Source: an uncultured Actinomycetes bacterium
GTDB taxonomy: Bacteria; Actinomycetota; Coriobacteriia; Coriobacteriales; Atopobiaceae
Assembly: GCA_900313905.1 (NCBI GenBank)
Contig: OMTG01000080.1
Coordinates: forward strand, 29,208-93,207
Direction of reading: 5' to 3'
DNA length: 64,000 nt
In this document: piece after piece, positions 53,415 to 62,129 of the stretch
How the letters are laid out: every line of letters starts with the position of its first letter
Position numbering within the stretch: position 1 is the stretch's first letter
Notes under the pieces: model-generated
Told to the model about the DNA's origin: nothing
Databases searched by the model: none
The model's input: only the letters and a program-made list of their open reading frames with translations
Translations under genes and position numbers: made by a program

Positions 53415-53698
53415 CAGAAGACCGACTTGTTCTCGCCCTTGATGGCCTCATCGAAGTCATCCTGGACGAAGCTCAGCGTGCCGGAGTCGATCTCCTCCAT
53501 AGCGATGGAGACCGGATCCTCGCCGGACACGACGGTCGTGATATCGTCGAATTCCTGGACATCGATCACGCGCAGGTGCTGGCCGCGGATCATGTTGTTG
53601 ATGTCACAGGCACGCTTCGAAGCGATGGAGCACAGAAGGAACGGATTGTGCTCGGTCTTCTCGAGCAGGCTGTCGATCTCAGGCTTGATGACGGACAC
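53414..53698 (-). CDS. rpoZ: RNA polymerase omega subunit
   Basis: Omega helps fold and stabilise the beta' subunit. The 94-residue protein has the omega signature IDSLLEKTEHNPFLLCSIASKRACDINNMIRGQ (read here as LLEKTEHNPFLL and SIASKRACDIN), then an acidic C-terminal half. A GTG start overlaps the gmk stop by one base (TAGTG), and thiI follows with a TGATG overlap. The gmk-rpoZ pair is near-universal; coaBC and metK, which usually follow in Actinobacteria, are replaced here by thiI. Confidence 0.93.
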   Translation of the reverse strand: MSVIKPEIDSLLEKTEHNPFLLCSIASKRACDINNMIRGQHLRVIDVQEFDDITTVVSGEDPVSIAMEEIDSGTLSFVQDDFDEAIKGENKSVF

Positions 53699-54276
53699 TA
53701 GTGATTACCCCCATCCATCTCGAACCGCTGCATCACGGAATCAAGCTCCGTGGCTGCACGGTCCACCGTATCATTCACGATTCGTGCATCGTATTGGGAG
53801 GCAAGCTCCATCTCGCGTCTTGCATCAGCAAGGCGGAGCTCGATCGAGGCCTCGTCCTCGGTCTTGCGGCCCCTCAGGCGCCGTTCGAGCTCCTCCAGCG
53901 AGGGTGGCTCGATGAAGATGAGGACGGCCGTTGGATAGACCTTCCGGACATTCAGCGCCCCCTGCACATCGATCTCGAGCACAAGCGATGTGCCTTTTGC
54001 GAGCAGCCGGTCGACCTCGCTCACGAGCGTCCCGTAGAGATGCCCATGGACCTCGGCCCACTCGACGAACTCGCCCGCTGCCACACGGCGGCGAAACTCA
54101 TCCTCCGTCAGGAAATAGTACGATGCACCGTCGACCTCACCGGGCCGTGGACTTCTTGTAGTAGCGGAAACCGTCAAGCCCAGTTCCGGGCGACGCTTGC
54201 GGAGTTCTGCAAGCACTGTGCCCTTCCCTGCGCCCGACGGTCCGGAGATTACAAAAAGTCGTGGTTGTCTCGCCAC
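53698..54276 (-). CDS. gmk: Guanylate kinase
   Basis: Gmk phosphorylates GMP to GDP. The 192-residue protein has the P-loop ISGPSGAGKGT, the GMP-binding SATTRSPRPGEVDGASYYFL and EFVEWAEVHGHLYGT, and the LEIDVQGA strand. Length is typical. It is five bases after mihF, the conserved actinobacterial mihF-gmk-rpoZ cluster. Confidence 0.98.
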   Translation of the reverse strand: MARQPRLFVISGPSGAGKGTVLAELRKRRPELGLTVSATTRSPRPGEVDGASYYFLTEDEFRRRVAAGEFVEWAEVHGHLYGTLVSEVDRLLAKGTSLVLEIDVQGALNVRKVYPTAVLIFIEPPSLEELERRLRGRKTEDEASIELRLADARREMELASQYDARIVNDTVDRAATELDSVMQRFEMDGGNH

Positions 54277-54281
54277 AGCCG

Positions 54282-54590
54282 CTACTTGCTCAGAGCTTCA
54301 AGAAGCTGCTCGCGCTGGCGTGCGCCGAGGCCCTTGACGCGGCGGGTCGAGGAGATGCCAAGCTCATCCATGATCTTGGCGGCCTTGGCCTTGCCGTAGC
54401 CCGGGAGGGACTCGATGAGAGCGCTGACCTTCATGCGGCTGGCAATCGGGTCGTCGGAATCAAGGACCTCCTCGAGGGTGACCTGCCCGGTCTTGATCTT
54501 CTCGCGGAGCTCAGCGCGTGCATGACGTGCGGCAGCTGCCTTCTCCAACGCTTCCTTGCGCTGCTCGTCGGTTAGTTGCGGGAGAGCCAT
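54282..54590 (-). CDS. mihF: Integration host factor, actinobacterial type (mIHF)
   Basis: mIHF is a nucleoid-associated DNA-binding protein restricted to Actinobacteria and unrelated to the IHF/HU fold. The 102-residue protein has MALPQLTDEQRKEALEKAAAARHARAE in the order seen in mycobacterial mIHF (ALPxLTxEQR, EKAAAAR), then MKVSALIESLPGYGKAKAAKIM and LGISSTRRVKGLG, the helix-two-turn-helix region. GGAGG lies before the ATG at 54590. It is the best single marker that the host is an actinobacterium. Confidence 0.97.
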   Translation of the reverse strand: MALPQLTDEQRKEALEKAAAARHARAELREKIKTGQVTLEEVLDSDDPIASRMKVSALIESLPGYGKAKAAKIMDELGISSTRRVKGLGARQREQLLEALSK

Positions 54591-54776
54591 TGTTCCTCCA
54601 AACATAGAAAAGCTCTTGCAAGCATCCGTATGGATGCATTAGTTGCTATTTGGCCTTGATGCGAATCTATAGTCTCGCAATCCAACTGCGATTTTGCAAG
54701 TGTCGATATGCCAAACCCATGACTTAACGCATCTGCTTTACACAACTCCTACGAATATACCATCACAAACGCCCTG

Positions 54777-55499
54777 CTAGTCGCAGAGCTCAGAAACAAT
54801 GGACTCGAAGGCGGCAGCAGGGTCGGCAGCCTGCGTGATCGGGCGCCCGACGACAAGCTTCGAGGCGCCAGAGGCGATGGCAGACGCCGGGGTCGCGACA
54901 CGGCGCTGGTCGCCCACCGCTGCGCCCTGCGGACGCACGCCAGGCGTCACGATGATGGCATCCGGCCCGAGGAGCTCGCGGAGCTCGTGGGCCTCCTTCG
55001 GAGAGCAGACCATGCCGTCTGCGCCTGCGCCATAGGCAAGCTTTGCAAGGCGTGCCACCTCATCGGCCACCTGCTCGGTGACGCCGATCGAAGCCAGGGC
55101 ATCCTGGTCCATGCTCGTGAGGACCGAGATCGCGATGATCTTCGTGCGATCCCCGCCGCGCTTCTCGGCTGCCGCCTCGACGCCTTCGCGCGCGGCCTTC
55201 ACCATCTCGGCGCCGCCCAGGGCGTGCACCGAGAGGATGTCGGCGCCAGCCAGGCTTGCTGCCTCGGCAGCGCCCCTGATCTGGTGCGGTATGTCATGGA
55301 GCTTGAGGTCCAAGAAGACCTTGAGGCCCCGCTTGTGCATCTCCTCCACGATCTCGGGACCGCAGGCATAGTAGAGGGTCATGCCGACCTTCACCCATCC
55401 AGCACGGCCCGAGAGCTTGTCAGCGAGCTCCAGCGCCTCATCGCGTCCGCAATCCAGAGCGGTGATGACCGCATCCCTCGCCTCTGCTTCGCTCAGCAT
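54777..55499 (-). CDS. pyrF: Orotidine 5'-phosphate decarboxylase
   Basis: PyrF makes UMP from OMP, the last step of the pathway. The 240-residue protein of the short (bacterial type I) form has ALDCGRDEALELADKL, VFLDLKLHDIPHQIRGA with the catalytic Lys-Asp pair, VTPGVRPQG and VVGRPITQAADP. It overlaps pyrD by seven bases and is the last gene of the operon. I see no strong terminator in the 186 bases before mihF. Confidence 0.97.
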   Translation of the reverse strand: MLSEAEARDAVITALDCGRDEALELADKLSGRAGWVKVGMTLYYACGPEIVEEMHKRGLKVFLDLKLHDIPHQIRGAAEAASLAGADILSVHALGGAEMVKAAREGVEAAAEKRGGDRTKIIAISVLTSMDQDALASIGVTEQVADEVARLAKLAYGAGADGMVCSPKEAHELRELLGPDAIIVTPGVRPQGAAVGDQRRVATPASAIASGASKLVVGRPITQAADPAAAFESIVSELCD

Positions 55500-56416
55500 C
55501 TGGCAGCTCCAATCACTTCGTTGATATCCTTCACGCCCTGGGCCTCTGCCCAGGTCTCGAGCTCAGAGAGTATCCTCGGCGCAGCCGTGGGCTCGACGAG
55601 GTTCGCCGTGCCGACCGACACGGCAGTCGCACCGGCAAGCATCATCTCGGCTGCATCTTCGCCGCACATGACGCCACCGACGCCGTTGATCGGGATCTTC
55701 ACCGCATGGGCTGCCTCCCAGACCATGCGCACGGCAATCGGGTGGATGCAGGGTCCGGAGACGCCTGCCGTGGCACGGGAGAGCTTGCTCTGGTAGGTGT
55801 GGACGTCGATCTTCATGCCGGGAATCGTGTTGATGAGGGTCAGGCCGTCGGCGCCTTCCGCCTCAATCGCCTTCGCGATCTCTGCTATGTTCTTCGGAGC
55901 CATCTTGATGAGGAGCGGCCGTTTCGTATGGGCGCGGCAGGCACGCGTGACCTCGGCTGCGCCTTCAGGGGTCGATCCCATGGCGGCACCGCCACAGGCG
56001 ATGTTCGGGCAGGAGATGTTGATCTCGAAGCCCGCCGCGAAGGGCGCAAGCTCCTCGAAGAGGTCGAGCGCCTCCACGTACTCCTCGATCGAGTGGCCTG
56101 CCACCTGGCAGATCACGCGGCAGCCCCGCTCATCGAGCCCCTTCAGATATGCGCCATACTCCTCGACAAATCCTCGGACGCCCGGGTTCTGGAGCCCGAC
56201 CGAATTCATGATGCCAGAAGGGATCTCAGCCAGGCGCGGCGCAGGGTTTCCTGGCCACGGCTCGGCGGCGACGCCCTTGCAGGTGATGGCACCGAGCTGG
56301 GAGACATCGAAGAAGCTCTCGAACTGCCGTCCATTCCCGAAGGTCCCGGACGCCGTGCAGATCGGGTTCTGCATGGCAATCCCGCCGAGATCCACCGCCA
56401 TCTGGGGTCTGCTCAT
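55493..56416 (-). CDS. pyrD: Dihydroorotate dehydrogenase catalytic subunit, class 1B
   Basis: PyrD oxidises dihydroorotate to orotate on FMN. The 307-residue protein shows TASGTFGNGRQF, INISCPNIACGGAAMG with the class 1B catalytic cysteine (ACGG), LLIKMAPKN and INGVGGVMCGEDAAEMMLAGATAVSVGTAN (quoted as INGVGGV and GATAVSVGTAN for the FMN phosphate site). It overlaps pyrK by an ATGA. With PyrK it forms the NAD-linked heterotetramer, which suits an anaerobe because no quinone is needed. Confidence 0.97.
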   Translation of the reverse strand: MSRPQMAVDLGGIAMQNPICTASGTFGNGRQFESFFDVSQLGAITCKGVAAEPWPGNPAPRLAEIPSGIMNSVGLQNPGVRGFVEEYGAYLKGLDERGCRVICQVAGHSIEEYVEALDLFEELAPFAAGFEINISCPNIACGGAAMGSTPEGAAEVTRACRAHTKRPLLIKMAPKNIAEIAKAIEAEGADGLTLINTIPGMKIDVHTYQSKLSRATAGVSGPCIHPIAVRMVWEAAHAVKIPINGVGGVMCGEDAAEMMLAGATAVSVGTANLVEPTAAPRILSELETWAEAQGVKDINEVIGAARC

Positions 56417-57261
56417 TGCCACAGCACCTCCTTTGCATCGAAGACGGGCCCATCGGTGCAGCATGCCTTGTAGCCGCCGTCCTTCATCGCGACGTTGCAG
56501 GTGTTGCAGGCACCGAATCCGCAGGTCATCATCCGCTCCAGCGATACCTGGCAGGGGATGCCCGCATCAAGGGCGAGCTTGGCCACGCCTGCCATCATCG
56601 GCTGGGGGCCGCAGCTATAGACAGCCCCATAGCTGCGCTCCTTGAGGAGATCTGCCATGACGGAAGTCGTGAATCCGTGGCAGCCGAAGCTCCCGTCATC
56701 CGTTGCAGGGAAGACCTCGGCCTTCCCGCCGACTGAAAGGGCGCTCTCGTAGCCTGCTCCCCCATCGTTTCCCATGAGGGCCTGCGCCCCTTCCTTCCAG
56801 AAGCGGCTCTCCGTCTGTGCGCCCATCACGATGTCGCAGTCGATGCCGACATTCATGAGCATGCGGGCAGCGGCATAGACCGGAGGGGCACCGACGCCGC
56901 CGGCGACGAGCAGGGCACGCTTCGTGCCCTCGGAGGGCAGCCACCAGCCGTGGCCGAGCGGCCCGACGAGGTCTGCCCCCTCTCCGGGCGCGAGGCTGCA
57001 GAGCCTCTTCGTGCCTTCGCCGACAGCAGCCACGATCATGCAGATCCAGCCTCTGACCGGATCGGTTCGGTAGAAGCTCAGAGGGATGCGCAGGACATGG
57101 GAGGGGTCATTCGGCGCCTTGACATTCACGAACATGCCCGGCTTCAGGTCGCGCACCAGCTCGCCTGAGGTCGCAAGGCAGAGGTCCCAGATGCCATCCC
57201 CCACCTCATGCTTCCACTCGAGCCGGTACGGAGCCAGCCGGGGCCCAGCACCCGCTACCAT
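56413..57261 (-). CDS. pyrK: Dihydroorotate dehydrogenase electron-transfer subunit
   Basis: PyrK carries FAD and a [2Fe-2S] cluster and passes electrons from PyrD to NAD+. The 282-residue protein has an FAD-binding barrel (LRIPLSFYRTD), a nucleotide-binding part (ALLVAGGVGAPPVYAAAR, YSCGPQPMM) and the C-terminal cluster cysteines in MTCGFGACNTC ... KACCTDGPVF. The start at 57261 lies inside the end of pyrC. Translation of pyrC, pyrK and pyrD is coupled by overlaps. Confidence 0.96.
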   Translation of the reverse strand: MVAGAGPRLAPYRLEWKHEVGDGIWDLCLATSGELVRDLKPGMFVNVKAPNDPSHVLRIPLSFYRTDPVRGWICMIVAAVGEGTKRLCSLAPGEGADLVGPLGHGWWLPSEGTKRALLVAGGVGAPPVYAAARMLMNVGIDCDIVMGAQTESRFWKEGAQALMGNDGGAGYESALSVGGKAEVFPATDDGSFGCHGFTTSVMADLLKERSYGAVYSCGPQPMMAGVAKLALDAGIPCQVSLERMMTCGFGACNTCNVAMKDGGYKACCTDGPVFDAKEVLWQ

Positions 57262-58556
57262 TTCGGGGTCACCTCGAAGTCGGTGAGCGTGCGCCTGCCC
57301 GACACGAAGACATCGGATGCCTCGCCCGTGAGATGGCAGCCAAGGAAGGCAGAGTTCTTCGCCTTGCCGCGCAGCCAATCCTCGGTCACGACGATCTTCT
57401 TCTCAGGATCGATGAGGGTCAGATCCGCCTTGCCACCGCGCTCGATCCTGACCGGCTTCAGCGTGAGGACCTTCCTCGGGTTGATGGCCATGACCTCCAC
57501 GAGGCGGCTCCAGCTCATGCGGCCCGGAAGCACGAGGTTCGTGAGCATGAGCGGCAGCGAGGTCTCGAGGCCGACGCAGCCGAAGAAGGCGATCTCCCAC
57601 TCGCAGTCCTTCTCGTGCGGGGCATGGGGTGCATGGTCGGTCACGACGCAGTCGATGGAGCCATCGCAGATGCCCTCGACGAGCGCCTCCATGTCCTCCT
57701 TCGTGCGCAGCGGCGGATTCATCTTGAGGTTCGTGTTGTAGGCAGGGGTGATGTCGTCCTCGTTCAGGAAGAGGTGATGCGGGGTGACCTCGCAGGTCAC
57801 CGGCAGCCCCTCGGCCTTCGCTGCACGGACGAGGTCGAGGCCCTTCTTGGTCGAGATATGGCAGACATGGAAGCGGCAGCCCGTGATGCGGGCAAGCTCG
57901 ATGTCGCGATAGATCTCGAGCTCCTCGCCCAAGGCCGGCCAGCCGAACATGCCAAGGCGGGTCGAGGCCTTGCCCTCGTTGATCACGCCATTCGCGGTCA
58001 GCGACTCGATCTCGCAGTGGGCCAGGACGGCACGGTCGAACTGGGAGACGTACTCCATGCACGTCCTCATCATCCCTGCGCTCTGCACCCCATGTCCGTC
58101 GTCTGAGAAGGCGGCAGCGCCTTCCATCACCATGTCGCCGATCTCAGCGAGCGATTCGCCCTTCTCGTCGCGCGTGAGGGCGCCGATGGGGCGGATATGC
58201 ACGAGCCCCGCATGGCGACCACGATCGATCTGGTAGCGGATCTCGGCGCCAGTATCGGTCACCGGGTCCGTGTTCGGCATCGTCGCGACATCCGTGAACC
58301 CGCCGTGGGCGGCAGCGCGGGAGCCCGTGTCGATGGTCTCCTTGTATTCGAAGCCAGGATCGCGGAAATGCACATGCATATCGACGAGGCCAGGGACGAG
58401 ATACTTGCCGGATGCATCGATGACCTCGGCATCCGCAGGCGGCTGCAGGCCCTCTCCCACTTCAGCGATCCTGTCGCCGTCAATCAGGACATCGCCCGTC
58501 TGGTCGAGACCGACCTGCGGATCTACGATATGGGCACCCCTAAGCAGATATGCCAT
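57255..58556 (-). CDS. pyrC: Dihydroorotase
   Basis: PyrC cyclises carbamoyl aspartate to dihydroorotate. The 433-residue protein is the long class I type: LVPGLVDMHVHFRDPG with the metal-binding HxH, ATMPNTDPV, CHISTKKGLDLV and CVVTDHAPH are intact. The ATG at 58556 has GGAGGAGA in front and lies 17 bases inside pyrB. Length and motifs indicate an active zinc enzyme, not an inactive pyrC' paralogue. Confidence 0.97.
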   Translation of the reverse strand: MAYLLRGAHIVDPQVGLDQTGDVLIDGDRIAEVGEGLQPPADAEVIDASGKYLVPGLVDMHVHFRDPGFEYKETIDTGSRAAAHGGFTDVATMPNTDPVTDTGAEIRYQIDRGRHAGLVHIRPIGALTRDEKGESLAEIGDMVMEGAAAFSDDGHGVQSAGMMRTCMEYVSQFDRAVLAHCEIESLTANGVINEGKASTRLGMFGWPALGEELEIYRDIELARITGCRFHVCHISTKKGLDLVRAAKAEGLPVTCEVTPHHLFLNEDDITPAYNTNLKMNPPLRTKEDMEALVEGICDGSIDCVVTDHAPHAPHEKDCEWEIAFFGCVGLETSLPLMLTNLVLPGRMSWSRLVEVMAINPRKVLTLKPVRIERGGKADLTLIDPEKKIVVTEDWLRGKAKNSAFLGCHLTGEASDVFVSGRRTLTDFEVTPKW

Positions 58557-59478
58557 TGTTCTCTCCTCCCAGAAGCAGGTACATCTCGGCCATACGCGTG
58601 AGCACGCCCGCGTTGACCTGGTTGAGGATGCGGGAACGGCCACAGTCCGCGACGTCCGCATTGATCTCCATGCCGCGGTTCATCGGACCCGGATGGCAGA
58701 TGATCGCATTCTCCTTCATGCGGTTCACGCGGGCCATATCCAGGCCGTAGAGGCGGTTGTACTCGCGGCGTGACGGGATGGCTGCGCCTTCCATGCGCTC
58801 GAGCTGCACGCGGAGCATGTAGATGACATCCATGTCCTCAATCACGTCGTCGAAGTGGGCCGTCTGTGGGCAGCCGAACCAGTCGGGATCGTCGACCTGG
58901 AAGGTCGGAGGACCGACCAGCGTGACCTCGGCGCCCATGGTCTTGAGGGCAGGGGCGAGCGAGCCGCAGACACGGGAATGGGCAAGGTCGCCCACGATTG
59001 CGACCTTCAGGCCATCGAGATGGCCGAAATGCTTGCGGATCGTATAGAGGTCGAGCATGGCCTGGGTCGGATGCTGGTGCTTGCCGTCGCCGGCATTGAT
59101 CACGACGGCATCCGTGTTCTCGGTGATGCGCTGAGGAGTGCCTGCAAGACGTGCACGGCAGACGAACATGTCGACATTCATGGCGGAGATGGTCTGGATC
59201 GTGTCAGCGAGCGACTCGCCCTTCACGACCGACGAGGTGCTTCCTCCCATGGAGAGGGAGTCTGCCGACAGGCGCTTCTCTGCGAGCTCGAAGGAGCTCT
59301 TGGTGCGCGTCGACGGCTCGAGGAACAGGTTCACGATCGTGCGGCCGCGCAGTGCGGGGACCTTCTTGATCGTGCGCGAGTTGTTGACGGCCTCGAATGC
59401 AGCAGCGGTATCGAGGATCTGGGTGATATCGTCAGCCGTCAGGCTGTAGGTATCGATGAGGTTCTTCACGGACAGCAT
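58540..59478 (-). CDS. pyrB: Aspartate carbamoyltransferase catalytic subunit
   Basis: PyrB condenses carbamoyl phosphate with aspartate, the committed step. The 312-residue protein has the carbamoyl-phosphate loop LEPSTRTKSSFE, the ALxDLYTI-type HPTQAMLDLYTI and CHPGPMNRG. No regulatory pyrI gene is present, so allosteric control by CTP of the enteric kind is unlikely; control is by PyrR. It overlaps pyrR by one base. Confidence 0.97.
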   Translation of the reverse strand: MLSVKNLIDTYSLTADDITQILDTAAAFEAVNNSRTIKKVPALRGRTIVNLFLEPSTRTKSSFELAEKRLSADSLSMGGSTSSVVKGESLADTIQTISAMNVDMFVCRARLAGTPQRITENTDAVVINAGDGKHQHPTQAMLDLYTIRKHFGHLDGLKVAIVGDLAHSRVCGSLAPALKTMGAEVTLVGPPTFQVDDPDWFGCPQTAHFDDVIEDMDVIYMLRVQLERMEGAAIPSRREYNRLYGLDMARVNRMKENAIICHPGPMNRGMEINADVADCGRSRILNQVNAGVLTRMAEMYLLLGGENNGISA

Positions 59479-60047
59479 CAGCGTGCGCTCCCTTCCTGTG
59501 GCTCGTCTGCCTTGTTCCAGATCTCCACGGCATTGTAGGAATCCAGCGGCTCGATGCAGACACGCACATCCTCTTCACGTGAGGATGGCACGTTCTTGCC
59601 GACATAGTCGGCGCGGATCGGAAGTTCGCGGTGGCCACGGTCGACCATCACAGCAAGCTGCACGGATTTCGCACGGCCATAGTCCATGAGGGCGTTGAGC
59701 GCCGAACGGACCGTGCGTCCGGTATAGAGGACATCGTCCACAAGGATGATGTCGCGACCCTGGAGGCTGAACGGGATGTTCGTCGCATGGATGACCGGCG
59801 CCTTGGAGATGCCGAAGTCGTCACGATAGAAGCTGATGTCCAGAGATCCGAAGGGCGGACGCACATGCTCGATGTCCTCGATCGCATCGACCAGCTTGCG
59901 TGCGAGTATCTCGCCACGGCGGATGATGCCGACGACCGCTATCGTCTGTGCACCTTCATTGTGCTCGATGATCTCGTGCGCAATGCGCACGATGGCGCGG
60001 TCCATAGCCTGCGCATCCATGATGACCGCTTTGGGTTCGTGGTCCAT
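59478..60047 (-). CDS. pyrR: Bifunctional pyr operon regulator / uracil phosphoribosyltransferase PyrR
   Basis: PyrR binds pyr mRNA in response to UMP/UTP and also has weak uracil phosphoribosyltransferase activity. The 189-residue protein carries the PRPP loop DIILVDDVLYTGRTVRSAL, VGIIRRGEILA and LDISFYRDDF. It is the first gene of the pyr operon. The leader upstream (60048-60197) contains a terminator-like hairpin and a long inverted repeat, consistent with attenuation by PyrR. Confidence 0.97.
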   Translation of the reverse strand: MDHEPKAVIMDAQAMDRAIVRIAHEIIEHNEGAQTIAVVGIIRRGEILARKLVDAIEDIEHVRPPFGSLDISFYRDDFGISKAPVIHATNIPFSLQGRDIILVDDVLYTGRTVRSALNALMDYGRAKSVQLAVMVDRGHRELPIRADYVGKNVPSSREEDVRVCIEPLDSYNAVEIWNKADEPQEGSAR

Positions 60048-60060
60048 GAGTCTCCTTCCG

Positions 60061-60174
60061 AGAAGAAAAAGATGCCCGACCGCCTTGTGGCGGCACGAGG
60101 CACCCGTCATCTGCTTCATAAGGAAGGGACCCGATAGTCCTGTCCCATTCGCTCTGTCGCACCTTTCGGGCATC
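60061..60174 (-). promoter_or_regulatory. pyr leader with putative attenuator
   Basis: On the minus strand, just before the pyrR ribosome-binding site, a hairpin with stem CCGCC/GGCGG extended by GTGCC/GGCAT (60071-60104) is followed by TTTTTCTTCT (60061-60070), a classic terminator. An earlier segment, GATGCCCGA (60174-60166), can pair over 9 bases with TCGGGCATC (60079-60071), the terminator's 3' arm, forming an alternative structure. A further GGGAC/GTCCC stem lies between. I do not see an exact Bacillus-type PyrR-binding loop. Confidence 0.6.
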
Positions 60175-60203
60175 TCGTACCGCGCATTAAAGGTTCGCTG
60201 TTT

Positions 60204-60232
60204 AGAATACTCCGTCCTCCGTTCAGGCACAA
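60204..60232 (-). promoter_or_regulatory. Promoter of the pyr operon
   Basis: TTGTGC (60227-60232) and TATTCT (60204-60209) on the minus strand are spaced by 17 bases. Transcription would start near 60197, giving a leader of about 150 bases ahead of pyrR. Confidence 0.55.
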
Positions 60233-60466
60233 CGAGAATTCCGGCAGTCCCGAAAAATGGAGCATCACGACATAGGCAGCCATATGCAGCCGCCATGGCA
60301 CCCCACCTCATGCATCCAAAATGAGGCGCCTTCACGGCTCAGGCGCATTCACAGGCAGGAGCTTTCGGAAGCCAGAGGAGATGGTGCAGAAGACGGCAGG
60401 CATCCCTGGCACCACATCGCTGCGCGCATGGCAGCAGGGCAGGTGCAGGATCTCTCATTATGGCAA
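60233..60466. other. Intergenic stretch between pyr promoter and ABC exporter operon
   Basis: The full non-coding gap from pyrR to the ABC ATPase gene is 476 bases. After the leader and promoter on one side and the hairpin at 60467-60499 on the other, I see no gene, repeat or obvious structure in the middle part. Confidence 0.55.
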
Positions 60467-60499
60467 GGCTGGCGGCTGGCACGAAGCCAGCCGCCAGCC
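60467..60499 (-). terminator. Strong hairpin after the ABC exporter operon
   Basis: GGCTGGCGGCTGGC (60467-60480) and GCCAGCCGCCAGCC (60486-60499) form a perfect 14-bp stem with a 5-base loop, 25 bases past the ATPase stop. The minus-strand tail TTGCCATAA is not U-rich, so efficient intrinsic termination is not certain. Confidence 0.6.
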
Positions 60500-60523
60500 A
60501 TGTTCCGTTCTGATTGCCTGATG

Positions 60524-61282
60524 CTACTGGAGGTGCTTGTAGGCGTCACAGACCTCGGCGGTCGGCCCCAACATGCGCTGCTGCCCCTTCTCGATCCAAC
60601 AGACCCTCGAGCAGATGCGCTCGACCAGATCGATGCTGTGCGAGACGAGCAGGACCGTCGTGTTGTCATTCTCGACCAGCTCATTGATGCGGTTCTCGCA
60701 CTTCTTCTGGAAGAGAAAGTCACCGACCGAAAGCGTCTCATCGACAATCAGGATGTCGGGATCGGTGATGGTCGCGATTGCGAAGGCGATGCGGGCCACC
60801 ATGCCGGACGAGTAGTTCTTGAGCGGCATTTCCATGAAGTCCTTGAGCTCAGCGAACTCCACGATGTGGTCGAATTCCTGGTCGATGAACTCCTTGGAGT
60901 AGCCAAGCAGGGCGCCATTCAGGTAGATGTTCTCCTGGGCGGTCAGCTCGGGATCGAAGCCAGCGCCCAGCTCGATCAGAGGTGCGATCGTGCCATTGAC
61001 CGTGCAGGTGCCCTCGGATGCCTCGAGCACGCCTGCGATGATCTTGAGCATCGTCGACTTGCCCGATCCGTTCGTGCCAACAAGGCCGAAGGCCTCTCCC
61101 CGCTTCACATCGAACGTGATGTGGTTGAGGGCACGGAACTCCTTGAATGAGAGCTCGTGCTTCATCGCTGCGATGAAATACTCCTTCAGGGAATTGAATT
61201 GCTCGGAAGCGATATTGAATATCATCGAGACATCGTCGACACGGACCACGACATCTTCCGGAAGCTCGTTCTTTGCAGCCAT
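60524..61282 (-). CDS. Polysaccharide/teichoic-acid ABC exporter, ATP-binding subunit (Wzt/TagH type)
   Basis: The 252-residue ATPase has Walker A GTNGSGKST, the signature YSSGMVARIAFAI, Walker B ILIVDETLSVGD and the switch histidine in LLVSHS. The N-terminal MIFNIASEQFNSLKEYF motif and ALNHITFDVKRGEAFGLVG are typical of the ABC-2 polysaccharide exporters (Wzt, RfbE, TagH). The C-terminal carbohydrate-binding domain of some Wzt proteins is absent. The ATG at 61282 lies 11 bases after the permease stop. The exported glycan is unknown, as no glycosyltransferases are in the window. Confidence 0.92.
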   Translation of the reverse strand: MAAKNELPEDVVVRVDDVSMIFNIASEQFNSLKEYFIAAMKHELSFKEFRALNHITFDVKRGEAFGLVGTNGSGKSTMLKIIAGVLEASEGTCTVNGTIAPLIELGAGFDPELTAQENIYLNGALLGYSKEFIDQEFDHIVEFAELKDFMEMPLKNYSSGMVARIAFAIATITDPDILIVDETLSVGDFLFQKKCENRINELVENDNTTVLLVSHSIDLVERICSRVCWIEKGQQRMLGPTAEVCDAYKHLQ

Positions 61283-61292
61283 GTATTCCTGC

Positions 61293-62129
61293 CTAGATAT
61301 AGAGGATGAATTTGTGCTCGTGCCTGTGGAACACCAGGTAGCCGATAAGGAGCGCCGCGAATGCCCAGATGGCGCAGCGCAGAACAAGGCTCAGCGTCGG
61401 CAGCTTCTGCCAGAGCAGGATGTCACGTATGAAGGTCACATAGAGGTAGATCGGGTTGACGGCTTCGAAGGCCTGCATGGCAGGGGGAAGGATGCTTGCG
61501 GGATAGAAGAGCGGGGTTGCATAGGTCCAGGCGGTGAGGACGACGGACCACAGATGGATCACATCGCGGAAGAAGACGGCCAGCGCCGACAGAAGGAGCG
61601 AGAGGCCGATGGAGAAGACGACCAGCAGCGCCAGCGCCACCGGCAGCAGGAGCGCATACGGCGTCAGCGGAATCTGGAAGAAGAGCATGACGATGAAGAT
61701 CGCTATGAGGGAGAAGACATAGTTCACCGCAGCAGAGAGGACCTTCTGCACCGGGAACACATAGCGGTTGATCTTGACCTTCTTGAGCAGGGACGCAGCG
61801 CCGATGATGGAGGTGAGGCCCTGGCTTGTGGCATCGCTCATGAGCTGGAAGGCTGTGTTGCCCAAGATGAGGTAGAGCGGGTAGCAGCCGATGGAATCGT
61901 CTGCATAGCGCATGAAGGTCGAGAAGACTGCCGACATGATGATCATCATGAGGAGCGGGTTCAGGACGCTCCATGCCACGCCTAGGACCGAGCGGCGATA
62001 CCGGAGCTTGAAGTCCTTCGTGACGAGCTGCTTGATGATGAAACGGTCACGCTTCTTGGGGGGATACCAGGCGTCTTTGCCCGATATATGTCCCTTCTTT
62101 GTTGCACTTGCATCAGCGTTGGTAGCCAA
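61293..62129 (-). CDS. Polysaccharide/teichoic-acid ABC exporter, permease subunit (Wzm/TagG type)
   Basis: The 278-residue ABC-2 type permease has a cytoplasmic N-terminus ending in LVTKDFKLRYRRSVLGVAWSVLNPLL, the family hallmark (FKxRYRRSxLGxxWxxLNPL), and six hydrophobic segments, with SALAVFFRDVIHLW and TPLFYPASILP near the end. It pairs with the ATPase downstream to flip a lipid-linked glycan. The start is a TTG at 62129 with GGAGGA seven bases upstream. Confidence 0.92.
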   Translation of the reverse strand: MATNADASATKKGHISGKDAWYPPKKRDRFIIKQLVTKDFKLRYRRSVLGVAWSVLNPLLMMIIMSAVFSTFMRYADDSIGCYPLYLILGNTAFQLMSDATSQGLTSIIGAASLLKKVKINRYVFPVQKVLSAAVNYVFSLIAIFIVMLFFQIPLTPYALLLPVALALLVVFSIGLSLLLSALAVFFRDVIHLWSVVLTAWTYATPLFYPASILPPAMQAFEAVNPIYLYVTFIRDILLWQKLPTLSLVLRCAIWAFAALLIGYLVFHRHEHKFILYI

